DNA of 64,000 nt. Origin: Rhizobium leguminosarum bv. viciae USDA 2370. Its GTDB lineage: Bacteria > Pseudomonadota > Alphaproteobacteria > Rhizobiales > Rhizobiaceae. Position 1 is the first letter of the stretch; each line of letters starts with the position of its first letter. The stretch lies in contig NZ_MRDL01000036.1 of assembly GCF_002008365.1 (NCBI RefSeq), forward strand, positions 485,676 through 549,675, in the 5' to 3' direction. The position numbers were made by a program, and so were the translations under genes. A model generated the notes under the pieces. It ran no database searches. It was not told where the DNA came from and saw only the letters and a program-made list of their open reading frames with translations. Shown here piece after piece: positions 18,544-27,789 of this stretch.

Positions 18544-19473
18544 TCATATGACGAGCCTTGCCTGCGGTTCGTTACGAACCGCAGGCCCGAGCACCGCTTC
18601 CGCTGCGGCATCGATGATGGCGAATTTCGCCGCCTGATAATTCCAATATTCGCCGATGAAGTGGCCCGACAGCCAGAAGTCGCCCTTGCGGGAGGGTTCT
18701 GTCCAGCCAACGCTTTCCATGGTCGCTGCCTGCGTCAGAAGCCGCTTCAGGTGGGTGTTGGAGATCATGAACTGTTCACGGATTTCCCTGAGCGACAGAG
18801 GACCGAGAACGGCGCGGTCGGCCGTCCTTGGAAATTCCGGAAGCCGCGAGATCAGGTAGTCCATCACCAGGCCGCCGGAATTTGCCCAGTTGAAGAGGTT
18901 GAAGGTGGCGCCCGGATTGCGCACCGCTTCACTCCCGATGATCGCCCTTGCGATCAGCGGCTGGATTGCTGCCATCATCGCAGAGGGATCGGCGGTGATC
19001 TTACCGGCGCGCTCACCGCTGTCGAGACTGTCGAGGATCCTCATATGGGCGACGAGCCATCGGGTGAAATGCTGCTCGGCGATTTCGGTGGGCTCGAGGT
19101 AGCGTGTGCGCTTGTCGGGGCCGGGGACCGGTCGCAGGAAGCGATAGGCCAGCATCTCCTGCATGAAGGCCGCGGCCGTGTTGCGGCTGGCGATGTCGTT
19201 CCTGACCGCAAAATCGATGAAGCGGCCGGAATAGAGGCCGCCGCTCTTCCCGTCGTCGGAATAACCGTAATGAAGCGCGAAGCCGGCATGGGCCATCAGC
19301 CAGCGCTGCTGCGCGGCGAAGATCGAGGCGATGCGCGGGCTCTCACGATAAATGGAGAGCATCTGATCGGCGCAATGCAGGATGGCAGCGAGAAAGCGAT
19401 CGTCTGCTGCAAGATTGTCCGCGGTAAAAGCCATTTGGAGAGGTCCAGGGAGTTCGGCGCATACATCTTTCAT
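18544..19473 (-). CDS. Hypothetical protein, possible winged-helix regulator
   Basis: I do not recognise the family. The product has about 309 residues from ATG 19473 (MKDVCAELPGPLQMAF). It has no signal peptide or membrane helix and is mostly helical. Residues ~210-285 (LGPLSLREIREQFMIS, then NTHLKRLLTQAATMESVGW) look like a winged helix-turn-helix of the MarR/GntR kind with a preceding all-alpha domain. TTGACA lies just upstream at 19491-19486, so the true start could be further in, at MAFTADNL. A regulatory role is only a suggestion. Confidence 0.65.
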   Translation of the reverse strand: MKDVCAELPGPLQMAFTADNLAADDRFLAAILHCADQMLSIYRESPRIASIFAAQQRWLMAHAGFALHYGYSDDGKSGGLYSGRFIDFAVRNDIASRNTAAAFMQEMLAYRFLRPVPGPDKRTRYLEPTEIAEQHFTRWLVAHMRILDSLDSGERAGKITADPSAMMAAIQPLIARAIIGSEAVRNPGATFNLFNWANSGGLVMDYLISRLPEFPRTADRAVLGPLSLREIREQFMISNTHLKRLLTQAATMESVGWTEPSRKGDFWLSGHFIGEYWNYQAAKFAIIDAAAEAVLGPAVRNEPQARLVI

Positions 19474-19553
19474 GCGAGCGCCGCCTGTCAACGGTTTTGT
19501 TAATAAGCGGTTAATTTCAAAGGGAGAGTTGTCGCAGGGAGAGCCAAAAATTT

Positions 19554-19588
19554 AAGAAGGCAGGAGCTGGGGGCGCTCCTGCCTTCTT
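19554..19588 (-). terminator. Strong 14-bp hairpin, probable terminator of the candidate sRNA
   Basis: Left arm 19554-19567 and right arm 19575-19588 are perfectly complementary over 14 bp around a 7-nt loop. On the minus strand the stem is followed by a T-rich stretch (AAATTTTT). It may also block read-through from either side of this gap. Confidence 0.6.
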
Positions 19589-19695
19589 GCTCTTTGCTTC
19601 CACCGGCACGCAGGGCCGAAGCCCAAGCCGGAGGGTATTTGCAAAGGCACCCTTGCGAAGCGGCGCCGGGGGTAGGGATGGTGCTTCGCTCGGGG
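19554..19695 (-). ncRNA. Candidate structured small RNA
   Basis: In the 630-bp gap before dnaG, the minus strand can form successive stems: GAAGC/GCTTC, AGGGT/ACCCT, then CCGGC/GCCGG enclosing GGGC-TTCG-GCCC. It ends in a perfect 14-bp hairpin (19588-19554) followed by AAATTTTT. A rough TTGAAT/AATAGG promoter pair sits upstream near 19715-19740. No open frame explains this GC-rich structure. The 5' end is a guess. Confidence 0.4.
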
Positions 19696-20103
19696 ATCGC
19701 TTTGTTGAGATCGAACCTATTGCGGTGCGGCGGCTTATTCAAATTACAAAAAAATAATAATTGCCGGAATCGGCGGTTTGGAGGCGTCGAAGCGGACTCT
19801 CGGGAGGTGGCGCGGAGGTTGATGAGGCGCAATCATCCGAGGTGCTAATCTTTTGTTTCTAAAAGGGATTCTTCGTCTCCGTCAGAGACCGCTGCGCTTG
19901 CTGAAGTTTTTCTGCCGGCGGAATTCCGGCTCTGAAGGGACAATAATGTCGCACCCTGTCGCAGGGGGCGATAACGCGTTGTTGATCGGATAACCGGAGC
20001 CGCCGATGACGGCCACATAGCCTGTGAATAGCGGGTTTTCATGACAAGTTTCGTGGCATGGAGCGGCAAAGCAGCTTATATGGAGGTTGGCCAAGAGGTA
20101 TAA

Positions 20104-22113
20104 ATGCGCTTTTCCAACACCTTTCTCGATGATATCCGCGACCGCGTTCCGATTTCGAACGTGATCGCGCGCCGCGTGAGCTGGGATAAGCGCAAGACGA
20201 ATGTGTCGCGCGGCGATTACTGGGCCTGCTGCCCGTTCCACGGCGAGAAATCGCCGAGCTTCCACTGCGAGGACCGAAAGGGCCGCTATCACTGCTTCGG
20301 CTGTGGCGTCACCGGTGACCATTTCCGCTTTCTCACCGAGCTGGAGGGCCTGAGTTTTCCCGAGGCAGTGCAGCAGATCGCCGATATGGCAGGCGTGCCG
20401 ATGCCGCTTGCCGATCCTGTGATGGAGAAGCGCGAGAAGGAGCGCGGCTCGTTGATCGACGTCATGGAAATGGCGACACAATTTTTCCAGGATCAGTTGC
20501 AGACGGCAAATGGGGCGAGGGCGCGCGCCTATCTGCGCGACCGCGGATTGACGGGGCGCACCATCGAGACCTTCCGTCTTGGCTATGCGCCCGACAGCCG
20601 CAATGCGCTCAAGGAATTCCTCGCCGGCAAGGGTGTCTCCAAGGACCAGATCGAGGCCTGCGGTCTGGTCGTCCATGAAAACGTGCCGGTTTCCTACGAT
20701 CGTTTCCGCGACCGCATCATGTTCCCGATCCTTTCGTCGCGGGAAAAGGTGATCGCTTTCGGCGGCCGCGCCATGTCGGCCGACGCGCCGGCGAAATATC
20801 TGAACTCCAACGAGACGGAGCTCTTCCACAAGGGCAACGTCCTTTACAATTTCGCCCGTGCGCGGCGCGCAATCCAGGGACCGGGCCGCGGCGATTCTCA
20901 GGATGACAATGCGACCGGCACCATCATCGCCGTCGAAGGCTATATGGACGTGATCGCGCTGCATCAGGCGGGCATCGAGAATGCCGTCGCGCCGCTCGGC
21001 ACAGCGCTCACCGAAAACCAGCTCGAGCTGCTCTGGAAGATGGTGCCGCAACCGGTGCTTTGCTTCGACGGCGACGGCGCCGGCATCCGCGCCGCCAATC
21101 GCGCCGCCGAACTGGCGCTGCCGCATCTGAAGCCCGGCCGTTCCGTTCGCTTCGCGCTTCTGCCCGACGGCAAGGATCCCGACGATCTCGTGCGCGATGA
21201 CGGGCGCGCGCCTTTCGACAAGGTGATGAGCCAGGCAAAGCCGCTCTCCGAGATGCTTTGGAGCCGGGAGATCAACACCGGCAAGTTCGATACGCCCGAG
21301 GCGCGCGCCGAACTGGAGGCGCGGCTGAAGCAACTGGTCGCCGTCATCGCCGACGAGAACGTGCGCCGCCACTACCAGCAGGATATTCGCGACCGCCTGA
21401 ATGCCTTCTTCCAGCCGCAGTTCCAGAACCGCAACAATGGCGATCGCCGTGGCGGCTTCAACGGCAATGGCAATTACCGGGCGGGCCGCGACAATGCGGG
21501 CAAGGCAGGGCCGAAAAGCCCGAGCGTCATTTCCGAAAGGCTCGCCCGCTCGGGCCCCGTGCGCGGCCACCAGAACAATACGGCGCTGCGGGAAAGCGTG
21601 CTGGCGCTGACCGTCGTCAATCACCCCTCGCTGATGATCGACGATTATGACGAGATCGCCGCGATCGAATATGACAGCCGCGAGCTGCAGCGGCTCTGGT
21701 CGGCGATGCTGGGGGCAGCCGCGGCCGTCGCCGGCCCGCATCTGACGCGCGAATATCTGACCGAAAGGCTGGAATTCGAAGGCTTCGGCCCGCTCATCAA
21801 GAGCCTCGACCAGCAGGTGCGCAATGCCCGGCTGTGGATCGCGACCGAGGAGGCGGCGATGGAGGACGCGCGTGAGGGATACCGCCAGGCGCTGGCCTCC
21901 CACAAGCGGGCGAAGGCGCTGCGCCGGCAGAAGATCGAGCTCGAGCGCGAGATCGCGCTGGCGACCGAAGCCGGCGACGGCGAGGCGATCGTTCAGCTGA
22001 TGCGAGCGCAGCAGGAAGTGCATTTCGAAGGGGTGCGCCTTGAGAACCAGGAGGCAATCATCGATGGCTTCGGCGTGCTTTCTGGCCGCGTCAAAGGGGC
22101 GGCGAACCACTGA
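20104..22113 (+). CDS. dnaG: DNA primase
   Basis: The 669-residue protein synthesises RNA primers for replication. The N-terminal zinc ribbon is CCPFHGEKSPSFHC with YHCFGCGVTGDH. The catalytic core follows (AKYLNSNETELFHKGNVLYN), and the TOPRIM domain has AVEGYMDVIAL and FDGDGAGIRAA. The ~200-residue C-terminal helicase-binding part follows a Asn/Gly-rich linker (NRNNGDRRGGFNGNGNY). GAGG precedes ATG 20104. The stop overlaps the recQ start (TGATG), giving a coupled replication/repair unit. Confidence 0.98.
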   Translation: MRFSNTFLDDIRDRVPISNVIARRVSWDKRKTNVSRGDYWACCPFHGEKSPSFHCEDRKGRYHCFGCGVTGDHFRFLTELEGLSFPEAVQQIADMAGVPMPLADPVMEKREKERGSLIDVMEMATQFFQDQLQTANGARARAYLRDRGLTGRTIETFRLGYAPDSRNALKEFLAGKGVSKDQIEACGLVVHENVPVSYDRFRDRIMFPILSSREKVIAFGGRAMSADAPAKYLNSNETELFHKGNVLYNFARARRAIQGPGRGDSQDDNATGTIIAVEGYMDVIALHQAGIENAVAPLGTALTENQLELLWKMVPQPVLCFDGDGAGIRAANRAAELALPHLKPGRSVRFALLPDGKDPDDLVRDDGRAPFDKVMSQAKPLSEMLWSREINTGKFDTPEARAELEARLKQLVAVIADENVRRHYQQDIRDRLNAFFQPQFQNRNNGDRRGGFNGNGNYRAGRDNAGKAGPKSPSVISERLARSGPVRGHQNNTALRESVLALTVVNHPSLMIDDYDEIAAIEYDSRELQRLWSAMLGAAAAVAGPHLTREYLTERLEFEGFGPLIKSLDQQVRNARLWIATEEAAMEDAREGYRQALASHKRAKALRRQKIELEREIALATEAGDGEAIVQLMRAQQEVHFEGVRLENQEAIIDGFGVLSGRVKGAANH

Positions 22114-23993
22114 TGTCGCTGACTGAACGGAATGAACCGGGTTTTTCCGCTTCCGGCGCGTTGTTTTCTTCCGGCCGCTCGCCGCTCGATATTCTCAAGC
22201 AGGTCTATGGCTATTCCTCCTTCCGCGGCAAGCAGCAGCAGGTGGTCGAGCACGTGGTTTCCGGCGGCGATGCGGTCGTGCTCTTTCCGACTGGTGCGGG
22301 CAAATCACTGTGCTTCCAGATCCCGGCGCTTTGCCGCGATGGCGTCGGCATCATTGTTTCGCCGCTGATTGCGCTGATGCGCGATCAGGTTGAGGCGATG
22401 AAGCAGCTCGGCATCCGCGCTGCGGCACTCAACTCGTCGCTGTCGCGCGAGGAGTTCGTCGAGGTTCGCCGCGCGCTTTCGGCGGGCCAGCTCGACCTTC
22501 TCTACGTCACGCCCGAGCGCATTCTGACCGATGGTTTCCGCGAGCTGATCGCCAACGAGAAGATCGCGCTGTTTGCCATCGACGAGGCCCACTGCGTCTC
22601 GCAATGGGGCCATGATTTCCGGCCGGAATATCGCGCGCTCGGCCGGCTCGGCGAGCAATATCCCGGTGTGCCGCGCGTTGCGCTGACTGCGACGGCCGAT
22701 CCGCACACACGCGACGACATCATCGAGCGGCTGGGGCTCGATGCCGCCCAGATATTCACCACCAGCTTCGACCGACCGAACATCGCCTATGAGATCGTCG
22801 AGCGTGACCAGCCGCGCCAGCAGCTGTTGCGGTTCCTGTCCGGCCACAAGGGCGACAGCGGCATCGTCTATTGTCTGTCGCGCGCCAAGGTCGAGGATAC
22901 GGCCGAATGGCTGAACGGTCAGGGCATCCGCGCGCTTGCCTATCATGCCGGCATGGACAGGTCGGTTCGTGACGCCAATCAGGATGCCTTCCTCAAAGAA
23001 GAGAACCTTTGCCTGGTCGCCACCGTTGCCTTCGGGATGGGCATCGACAAGCCGAATGTGCGTTATGTCGCCCATCTCGATCTGCCGGGCTCCGTCGAGG
23101 CCTATTATCAGGAGACCGGGCGTGCCGGCCGCGACGGCCTGCCGTCCGAGGTCTGGATGGCCTATGGCATGGCCGACGTGATCCAGCGCGGCCGGATGAT
23201 CGATGAGGGAAATGCCGCCGCGGAAATCAAACGGGTCGAACGCGCCAAGCTCAACGCATTGCTGGCGATCTGCGAGACCGCCTCCTGCCGCCGCCAGGCG
23301 ATCCTTGCCCATTTCGGCGAGGCGCATGCCGGCCATTGCGGCAATTGCGACACTTGCCTGAAGCCGGTCGAGACCTGGGAGGGCACGGAGGCGGCGATCA
23401 AGGCGCTGGCCGCCATCTATCGCACCGGCGAGCGTTTCGGCGCTGGCCATGTCGTCGACGTGCTCCTCGGCAACGTCAACGAAAAGACCGAACGTTTCGG
23501 CCATGCCGAAATGCCGGTCTTCGGCGCCGGCAAGGATATTCAGGCGCGCGTCTGGCAGTCGGTCTTCCGCCAGTTGCTTGCCATGGGATTGATCCGCGTC
23601 GATCATGAGGCTTACGGGGCGCTGAAGCTGGAACCGGAGGCGCGCGCCGTCTTCAAGCACGAGCGACAGGTGTTCTTCCGCAAAGACCGGCCTGCCTCGG
23701 AACGGCGCACGAAGAAGGCGGAGCGCAGCGAGCGCAAATCGGGACTATCAGGCGCAGACGGCAGTCTCTTCGAGGCGCTGCGGGCCGAGCGTATGGCGAT
23801 TGCGAAATCGCTCGGCGTGCCGCCCTATGTCGTCTTTCCCGATACGACGCTGATCGCCTTCGCCACCGAGAAGCCGCGCAGCCGCAAGGAATTGCTCGCC
23901 ATATCAGGTGTCGGGCAGGCGAAGCTCGAACGCTACGGCGATGCCTTCCTGGAGATCATCCTGGCGCAGGACAACGGCCCGCCTGATCCTTGA
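22113..23993 (+). CDS. recQ: ATP-dependent DNA helicase RecQ
   Basis: The 626-residue protein unwinds DNA 3'-5' in recombination and fork repair. It has the RecQ motif region YSSFRGKQQQVVEHV, Walker A LFPTGAGKSLC, the box AIDEAHCVSQWGHDFRPEY, motif VI YYQETGRAGRDG, the zinc site with CRRQAILAHFGE and HCGNCDTC, then RQC and a C-terminal HRDC domain (LFEALRAERMAIAKSLGVPP). ATG 22113 shares a base with the dnaG stop. The usual family length and all helicase motifs are present. Confidence 0.97.
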   Translation: MSLTERNEPGFSASGALFSSGRSPLDILKQVYGYSSFRGKQQQVVEHVVSGGDAVVLFPTGAGKSLCFQIPALCRDGVGIIVSPLIALMRDQVEAMKQLGIRAAALNSSLSREEFVEVRRALSAGQLDLLYVTPERILTDGFRELIANEKIALFAIDEAHCVSQWGHDFRPEYRALGRLGEQYPGVPRVALTATADPHTRDDIIERLGLDAAQIFTTSFDRPNIAYEIVERDQPRQQLLRFLSGHKGDSGIVYCLSRAKVEDTAEWLNGQGIRALAYHAGMDRSVRDANQDAFLKEENLCLVATVAFGMGIDKPNVRYVAHLDLPGSVEAYYQETGRAGRDGLPSEVWMAYGMADVIQRGRMIDEGNAAAEIKRVERAKLNALLAICETASCRRQAILAHFGEAHAGHCGNCDTCLKPVETWEGTEAAIKALAAIYRTGERFGAGHVVDVLLGNVNEKTERFGHAEMPVFGAGKDIQARVWQSVFRQLLAMGLIRVDHEAYGALKLEPEARAVFKHERQVFFRKDRPASERRTKKAERSERKSGLSGADGSLFEALRAERMAIAKSLGVPPYVVFPDTTLIAFATEKPRSRKELLAISGVGQAKLERYGDAFLEIILAQDNGPPDP

Positions 23994-24041
23994 GATCGGG
24001 CGAGGGGGCATGGTAGTGCTGCCTCTGGAGGAGGAGCGCCG

Positions 24042-24770
24042 ATGGCCCAGAATATCTACGACCGACCGGAATTCTTCGCCGGATATAGCGGCATGAGACG
24101 ATCCGTTCACGGGCTCGACGGGGCGTCCGAATGGCCGGCCGTGCGTGCGATGCTGCCTGATCTTGCCGGCAAGCGTATCGTCGATCTCGGCTGCGGCTTC
24201 GGCTGGTTTTCGCGTTTCGCCGCGAGCCAAGGTGCTGCAAGTGTGCTGGCGCTCGACATCTCCGAAAAGATGATCGCCAGAGCGAGGGCCGATACGGCTG
24301 AAGCCGTGATCACCTACGAGATCGCCGATCTCGAGCATCTCAGGCTTGCTCAAGCTTCTTTCGATTTTGCCTATAGCTCGCTGGCGCTGCATTATATCGA
24401 GGATTTCGCCGGTCTGGTCGCGACGGTCCATCGCGCGCTTTTGCCGGGATCGCAATTCGTCTTCACCATCGAGCATCCGATCTTCATGGCGCCGACCCAC
24501 CCGGCCTGGGCGGCCGATGCCGAGGGGCGGCGCATCTGGCCGCTCGACCGCTATTCCGTCGAAGGTCCACGCACCACCGACTGGCTCGCCAAGGGTGTCG
24601 TCAAGCAGCACCGCAAGCTCGGCACGACGCTCAACACCTTGATCGCGGCCGGTTTTGCCATTCGCCATGTCGAGGAGTGGAGCCCGAACGAAGATGAGCT
24701 CCACGACAATCCAGATTGGGCGGAGGAGCTGGACCGGCCGATGTTCGTGCTGATCTCGGTCCAGCGCTGA
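24042..24770 (+). CDS. Class I SAM-dependent methyltransferase
   Basis: The 242-residue protein has motif I RIVDLGCGFGWFSRFAASQG, an acidic motif II (VLALDISEKMIARARAD) and a post-I strand FDFAYSSLALHYIEDF, the Methyltransf_11 pattern. The C-terminal part (EHPIFMAPTHPAW, HRKLGTTLNTLIAAGF) matches small-molecule methyltransferases whose substrates are unknown. It follows recQ by 48 bp and may be cotranscribed with it. The ribosome site GGAGGAG precedes ATG 24042. Confidence 0.9.
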   Translation: MAQNIYDRPEFFAGYSGMRRSVHGLDGASEWPAVRAMLPDLAGKRIVDLGCGFGWFSRFAASQGAASVLALDISEKMIARARADTAEAVITYEIADLEHLRLAQASFDFAYSSLALHYIEDFAGLVATVHRALLPGSQFVFTIEHPIFMAPTHPAWAADAEGRRIWPLDRYSVEGPRTTDWLAKGVVKQHRKLGTTLNTLIAAGFAIRHVEEWSPNEDELHDNPDWAEELDRPMFVLISVQR

Positions 24771-24798
24771 AGAAGACAAGCAGATGGTGATATGCTAA

Positions 24799-24908
24799 CT
24801 CGGCTGGCGCATCGGCCCGAAATTGGAATTGATTTTCGGAAAGCACGATGCGCAAATTCAAAGTGTTACGGCGTCCTTTGCGCGTCTGAAAAGACGCGCG
24901 GCGCTGTA
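24799..24908. repeat. Mosaic intergenic repeat, copy 1 (modules C+B), upstream of kbl
   Basis: About 110 bp closely similar to 27790-27897. Module C contains CGCATCGGCCCGA and GCACGATGCG; module B is the palindromic GCGCGTC...GACGCGC part. It ends only 26 bp before the kbl start. Confidence 0.8.
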
Positions 24909-24934
24909 GAGAAATCTTCACGAAGGGCCGCCCC

Positions 24935-26122
24935 ATGACCTCGCAATTTCTCTCCCATCTTCAAGCTGAAATTTCGGCGCTGAAGGATGCCGGTCTCTAT
25001 AAATCCGAGCGTGTCATCAGCTCCAAGCAAGCGGGCGAGATCGCGATTTCCACCGGCGAGCGGGTGCTGAATTTCTGCGCCAACAACTATCTCGGCCTTG
25101 CCGACAACGAGGAGCTGGCAGAGGCCGGCAAGAAGGCGCTCGACCGATACGGCTATGGCATGGCCTCGGTGCGCTTCATCTGCGGCACGCAGGAGGAGCA
25201 TAAGCTGCTCGAAGCGCGCATCTCCACCTTCCTCGGCATGGAAGACACGATCCTCTATTCTTCCTGCTTCGACGCCAATGGTGGTCTCTTCGAAACGCTG
25301 CTCTCGGAGGAGGACGCGATCATCTCGGACGCGCTGAACCACGCCTCGATCATCGACGGCGTCAGGCTTTCGAAGGCCAAGCGTTTTCGCTACGCCAACA
25401 ACGACATGGCGGCGCTCGAGGAGGAACTGAAAAAGGCCGAAGGCAGCCGCTTCAAACTGGTCGCCACCGACGGCGTCTTCTCGATGGACGGCATCATCGC
25501 CAATTTGGGCGGTGTCTGCGATCTCGCCGAGAAATACGGCGCGATGGTCATGGTCGATGACAGCCATGCCGTCGGTTTCGTCGGTAAGAACGGTCGCGGC
25601 TCTGCCGAACATTGCGGCGTCGAGGGCCGAATCGACATCATCACCGGCACGCTCGGCAAGGCGCTCGGCGGCGCCTCGGGCGGCTATACCTCCGCCAAGG
25701 CGGAAGTCGTCGAATGGCTGCGGCAGCGCTCGCGGCCCTATCTGTTCTCGAACACCCTGGCGCCCGTCATTGCCGCTGCCTCGCTCAAGGTGTTCGACCT
25801 CATCGAAAAAGGCGATGCCTTGCGCAAGCGTCTTTCCGACAATGCGGATCTGTTCCGCACAGAGATGACCAAGCTCGGCTTCACACTTGCCGGCGAAGGC
25901 CATCCGATCATTCCCGTCATGCTGGGTGACGCCAAACTCGCCCAGGATATGGCCGGCCTGATGCTGAAGAAGGGGATCTATGTGATCGGCTTCTCCTTCC
26001 CCGTCGTGCCAAAAGGCCAGGCCCGCATCCGCACGCAGATGTCGGCGGCGCATTCGCGGGCAGATGTGGAGCGGTCGATCGCGGTCTTTGCCGAGGCAGG
26101 GCGGGAACTGGGTGTGATTTGA
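24935..26122 (+). CDS. kbl: Glycine C-acetyltransferase (2-amino-3-ketobutyrate CoA ligase)
   Basis: The 395-residue PLP enzyme cleaves 2-amino-3-ketobutyrate with CoA into glycine and acetyl-CoA, the second step of threonine breakdown. Family blocks are LNFCANNYLGLADNEELAEA, GYGMASVRFICGTQEEHK, VDDSHAVGFVGKNGRGSAEH and the PLP lysine region IITGTLGKALGGASGGYTS. Length and ends are normal. tdh follows after 262 bp that hold a large palindromic repeat, so the pair may still be cotranscribed or separately controlled. Confidence 0.97.
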   Translation: MTSQFLSHLQAEISALKDAGLYKSERVISSKQAGEIAISTGERVLNFCANNYLGLADNEELAEAGKKALDRYGYGMASVRFICGTQEEHKLLEARISTFLGMEDTILYSSCFDANGGLFETLLSEEDAIISDALNHASIIDGVRLSKAKRFRYANNDMAALEEELKKAEGSRFKLVATDGVFSMDGIIANLGGVCDLAEKYGAMVMVDDSHAVGFVGKNGRGSAEHCGVEGRIDIITGTLGKALGGASGGYTSAKAEVVEWLRQRSRPYLFSNTLAPVIAAASLKVFDLIEKGDALRKRLSDNADLFRTEMTKLGFTLAGEGHPIIPVMLGDAKLAQDMAGLMLKKGIYVIGFSFPVVPKGQARIRTQMSAAHSRADVERSIAVFAEAGRELGVI

Positions 26123-26140
26123 GAATAGCGTTGCCATCTC

Positions 26141-26345
26141 CCTCTTCTCCCCAGCGGGGGTCCCAAGGACGGGTCGAGACCCGTGGCTCGACCCAGGCAG
26201 AGATGTCCGTCAGGACAGATGAGGGGGAGGAGCGAAGCGACGTTTCGAGCGGTAAGCGAGGAACAAAGTAAGGTTTATATGGCGTGCCGTGCCGCCCCCT
26301 CATCCGCCCTACGGGCACCTTCTCCCCGACGGGGAGAAGAGGGAG
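26141..26345. repeat. Large RIME-like palindromic intergenic element
   Basis: Outer arms CCCTCTTCTCCCC and GGGGAGAAGAGGG, and inner arms GATGAGGGGG and CCCCCTCATC, form an imperfect nested palindrome of ~205 bp between kbl and tdh. The CCCCTCATC/CTTCTCCCC wording is common in rhizobial intergenic mosaic elements. It has no coding capacity. Confidence 0.75.
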
Positions 26346-26384
26346 TCGCAAAGTCGGGCACCAGAACAAGGCGGGATATCGTTG

Positions 26385-27422
26385 ATGTCGAACATGATGA
26401 AGGCGCTGGTCAAAGCGAAACCGGAAGTCGGGCTCTGGATGGAGAATGTGCCGGTGCCCGAGGTCGGGCCGAACGATGTGCTGATCCGGGTGAAGAAATC
26501 GGCGATCTGCGGCACCGACGTCCATATCTGGAACTGGGACCAGTGGGCACAGAAGACCATTCCGGTGCCGATGGTAGTCGGCCATGAATTCTCCGGCGAG
26601 ATCGCCGAGATCGGCTCGGCGGTCACCCGCTATCATGTCGGCGAGCGGGTCTCCGGTGAGGGGCATATCGTCTGCGGCAAGTGCCGCAACTGCCGGGCGG
26701 GCAGGGGGCATCTCTGCCGAAATACGCTCGGTGTCGGCGTCAACCGCCCGGGCTCCTTCGGCGAATTCGTCTGCATTCCCGAAAGCAATGTCGTGCCGAT
26801 TCCGGATGATATATCAGACGAGATCGCCGCGATCTTCGATCCGTTCGGCAATGCCGTGCACACCGCGCTTTCCTTTGATCTCGTCGGTGAGGACGTGCTC
26901 GTCACCGGTGCCGGGCCGATCGGCATCATGGGCGCGCTCGTCGCCAAGCGATCCGGCGCCCGCAAGGTCGTCATCACCGATATCAATCCACACCGGCTGG
27001 AGCTGGCGCGCAAGCTCGGCATCGATTACGTCGTCGACGCATCGAAGGAAAACCTCACCGACGTCATGAAGGCGATCGGCATGACGGAGGGTTTCGACGT
27101 CGGGCTTGAAATGTCGGGGGCCGCACCTGCCTTCCGCGACATGATCGACAAGATGAACAATGGCGGCAAGATCGCCATTCTCGGCATCGCGCCGGCGGGC
27201 TTCGAGATCGACTGGAACAAGGTGATCTTCAAGATGCTCAATCTCAAGGGCATCTACGGCCGCGAGATGTTCGAGACCTGGTACAAGATGATCGCTTTCG
27301 TCCAGGGCGGCCTCGATCTCGCGCCCGTCATTACCCACCGGATCGGCATCGACGATTTTCGTGACGGTTTCGAGGCGATGCGGTCAGGCAATTCCGGCAA
27401 GGTTGTGATGGACTGGATGTAG
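26385..27422 (+). CDS. tdh: L-threonine 3-dehydrogenase
   Basis: The 345-residue zinc alcohol dehydrogenase-type enzyme oxidises threonine to 2-amino-3-ketobutyrate for Kbl, using NAD+. Catalytic zinc region KKSAICGTDVHIWNWD, VGHEFSGE, structural-zinc cysteines in CGKCRNCRAGRGHLC, and a Rossmann motif VLVTGAGPIGIMGALVAKRS are all present. MSNMMKALVKAKPEVG is the usual rhizobial start. A longer frame from 26289 runs through the repeat and is rejected. Together with kbl it converts threonine to glycine and acetyl-CoA. Confidence 0.97.
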   Translation: MSNMMKALVKAKPEVGLWMENVPVPEVGPNDVLIRVKKSAICGTDVHIWNWDQWAQKTIPVPMVVGHEFSGEIAEIGSAVTRYHVGERVSGEGHIVCGKCRNCRAGRGHLCRNTLGVGVNRPGSFGEFVCIPESNVVPIPDDISDEIAAIFDPFGNAVHTALSFDLVGEDVLVTGAGPIGIMGALVAKRSGARKVVITDINPHRLELARKLGIDYVVDASKENLTDVMKAIGMTEGFDVGLEMSGAAPAFRDMIDKMNNGGKIAILGIAPAGFEIDWNKVIFKMLNLKGIYGREMFETWYKMIAFVQGGLDLAPVITHRIGIDDFRDGFEAMRSGNSGKVVMDWM

Positions 27423-27432
27423 GAAGGACGAC

Positions 27433-27779
27433 ATGCGCTATGAAGGAAGCTGCCATTGCGGCAATGTGGCTTTCGAAGTCGAAGGCGAATTCACCGAGGC
27501 GCTCGACTGCAACTGCTCGCTCTGCCGCCGGCGGGGCGGACTTCTCGCCTTCGTGCCGCGCGAGAAGCTGGTGCGAAAACACCGGAGGACAGTGTCTCGA
27601 CCTACACTTTCAACCGGCATGTCATCTGGCATCACTTCTGCGCCAATTGCGGCATTGCACCGTTCGGCGAAGGCGTGGCCCCGGACGGCGCGGCAATGGC
27701 TTCGATCAATCTGCGCTGCATTCCCGCGGTCGATCTCGGCGCGCTGACAGTGAAGGCGTATGACGGCGCGGCGCATTAG
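27433..27779 (+). pseudogene. GFA/CENP-V-type zinc protein, frameshifted
   Basis: The first frame begins MRYEGSCHCGNVAFEVEGEF with ALDCNCSLCRRRGG, the paired cysteines of glutathione-dependent formaldehyde-activating (GFA) family proteins. After FVPREKLV the homologous sequence continues one frame over as KTPEDSVSTYTFNRHVIWHH, FCANCGIAPFGEG and ends KAYDGAAH. A one-base loss near 27572-27578 (next to a run of A) explains this. Joined, the parts make a normal ~115-residue protein. It starts 10 bp after tdh. Either a recent pseudogene or a sequence error. Confidence 0.85.
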
Positions 27780-27789
27780 CCACTATTTC

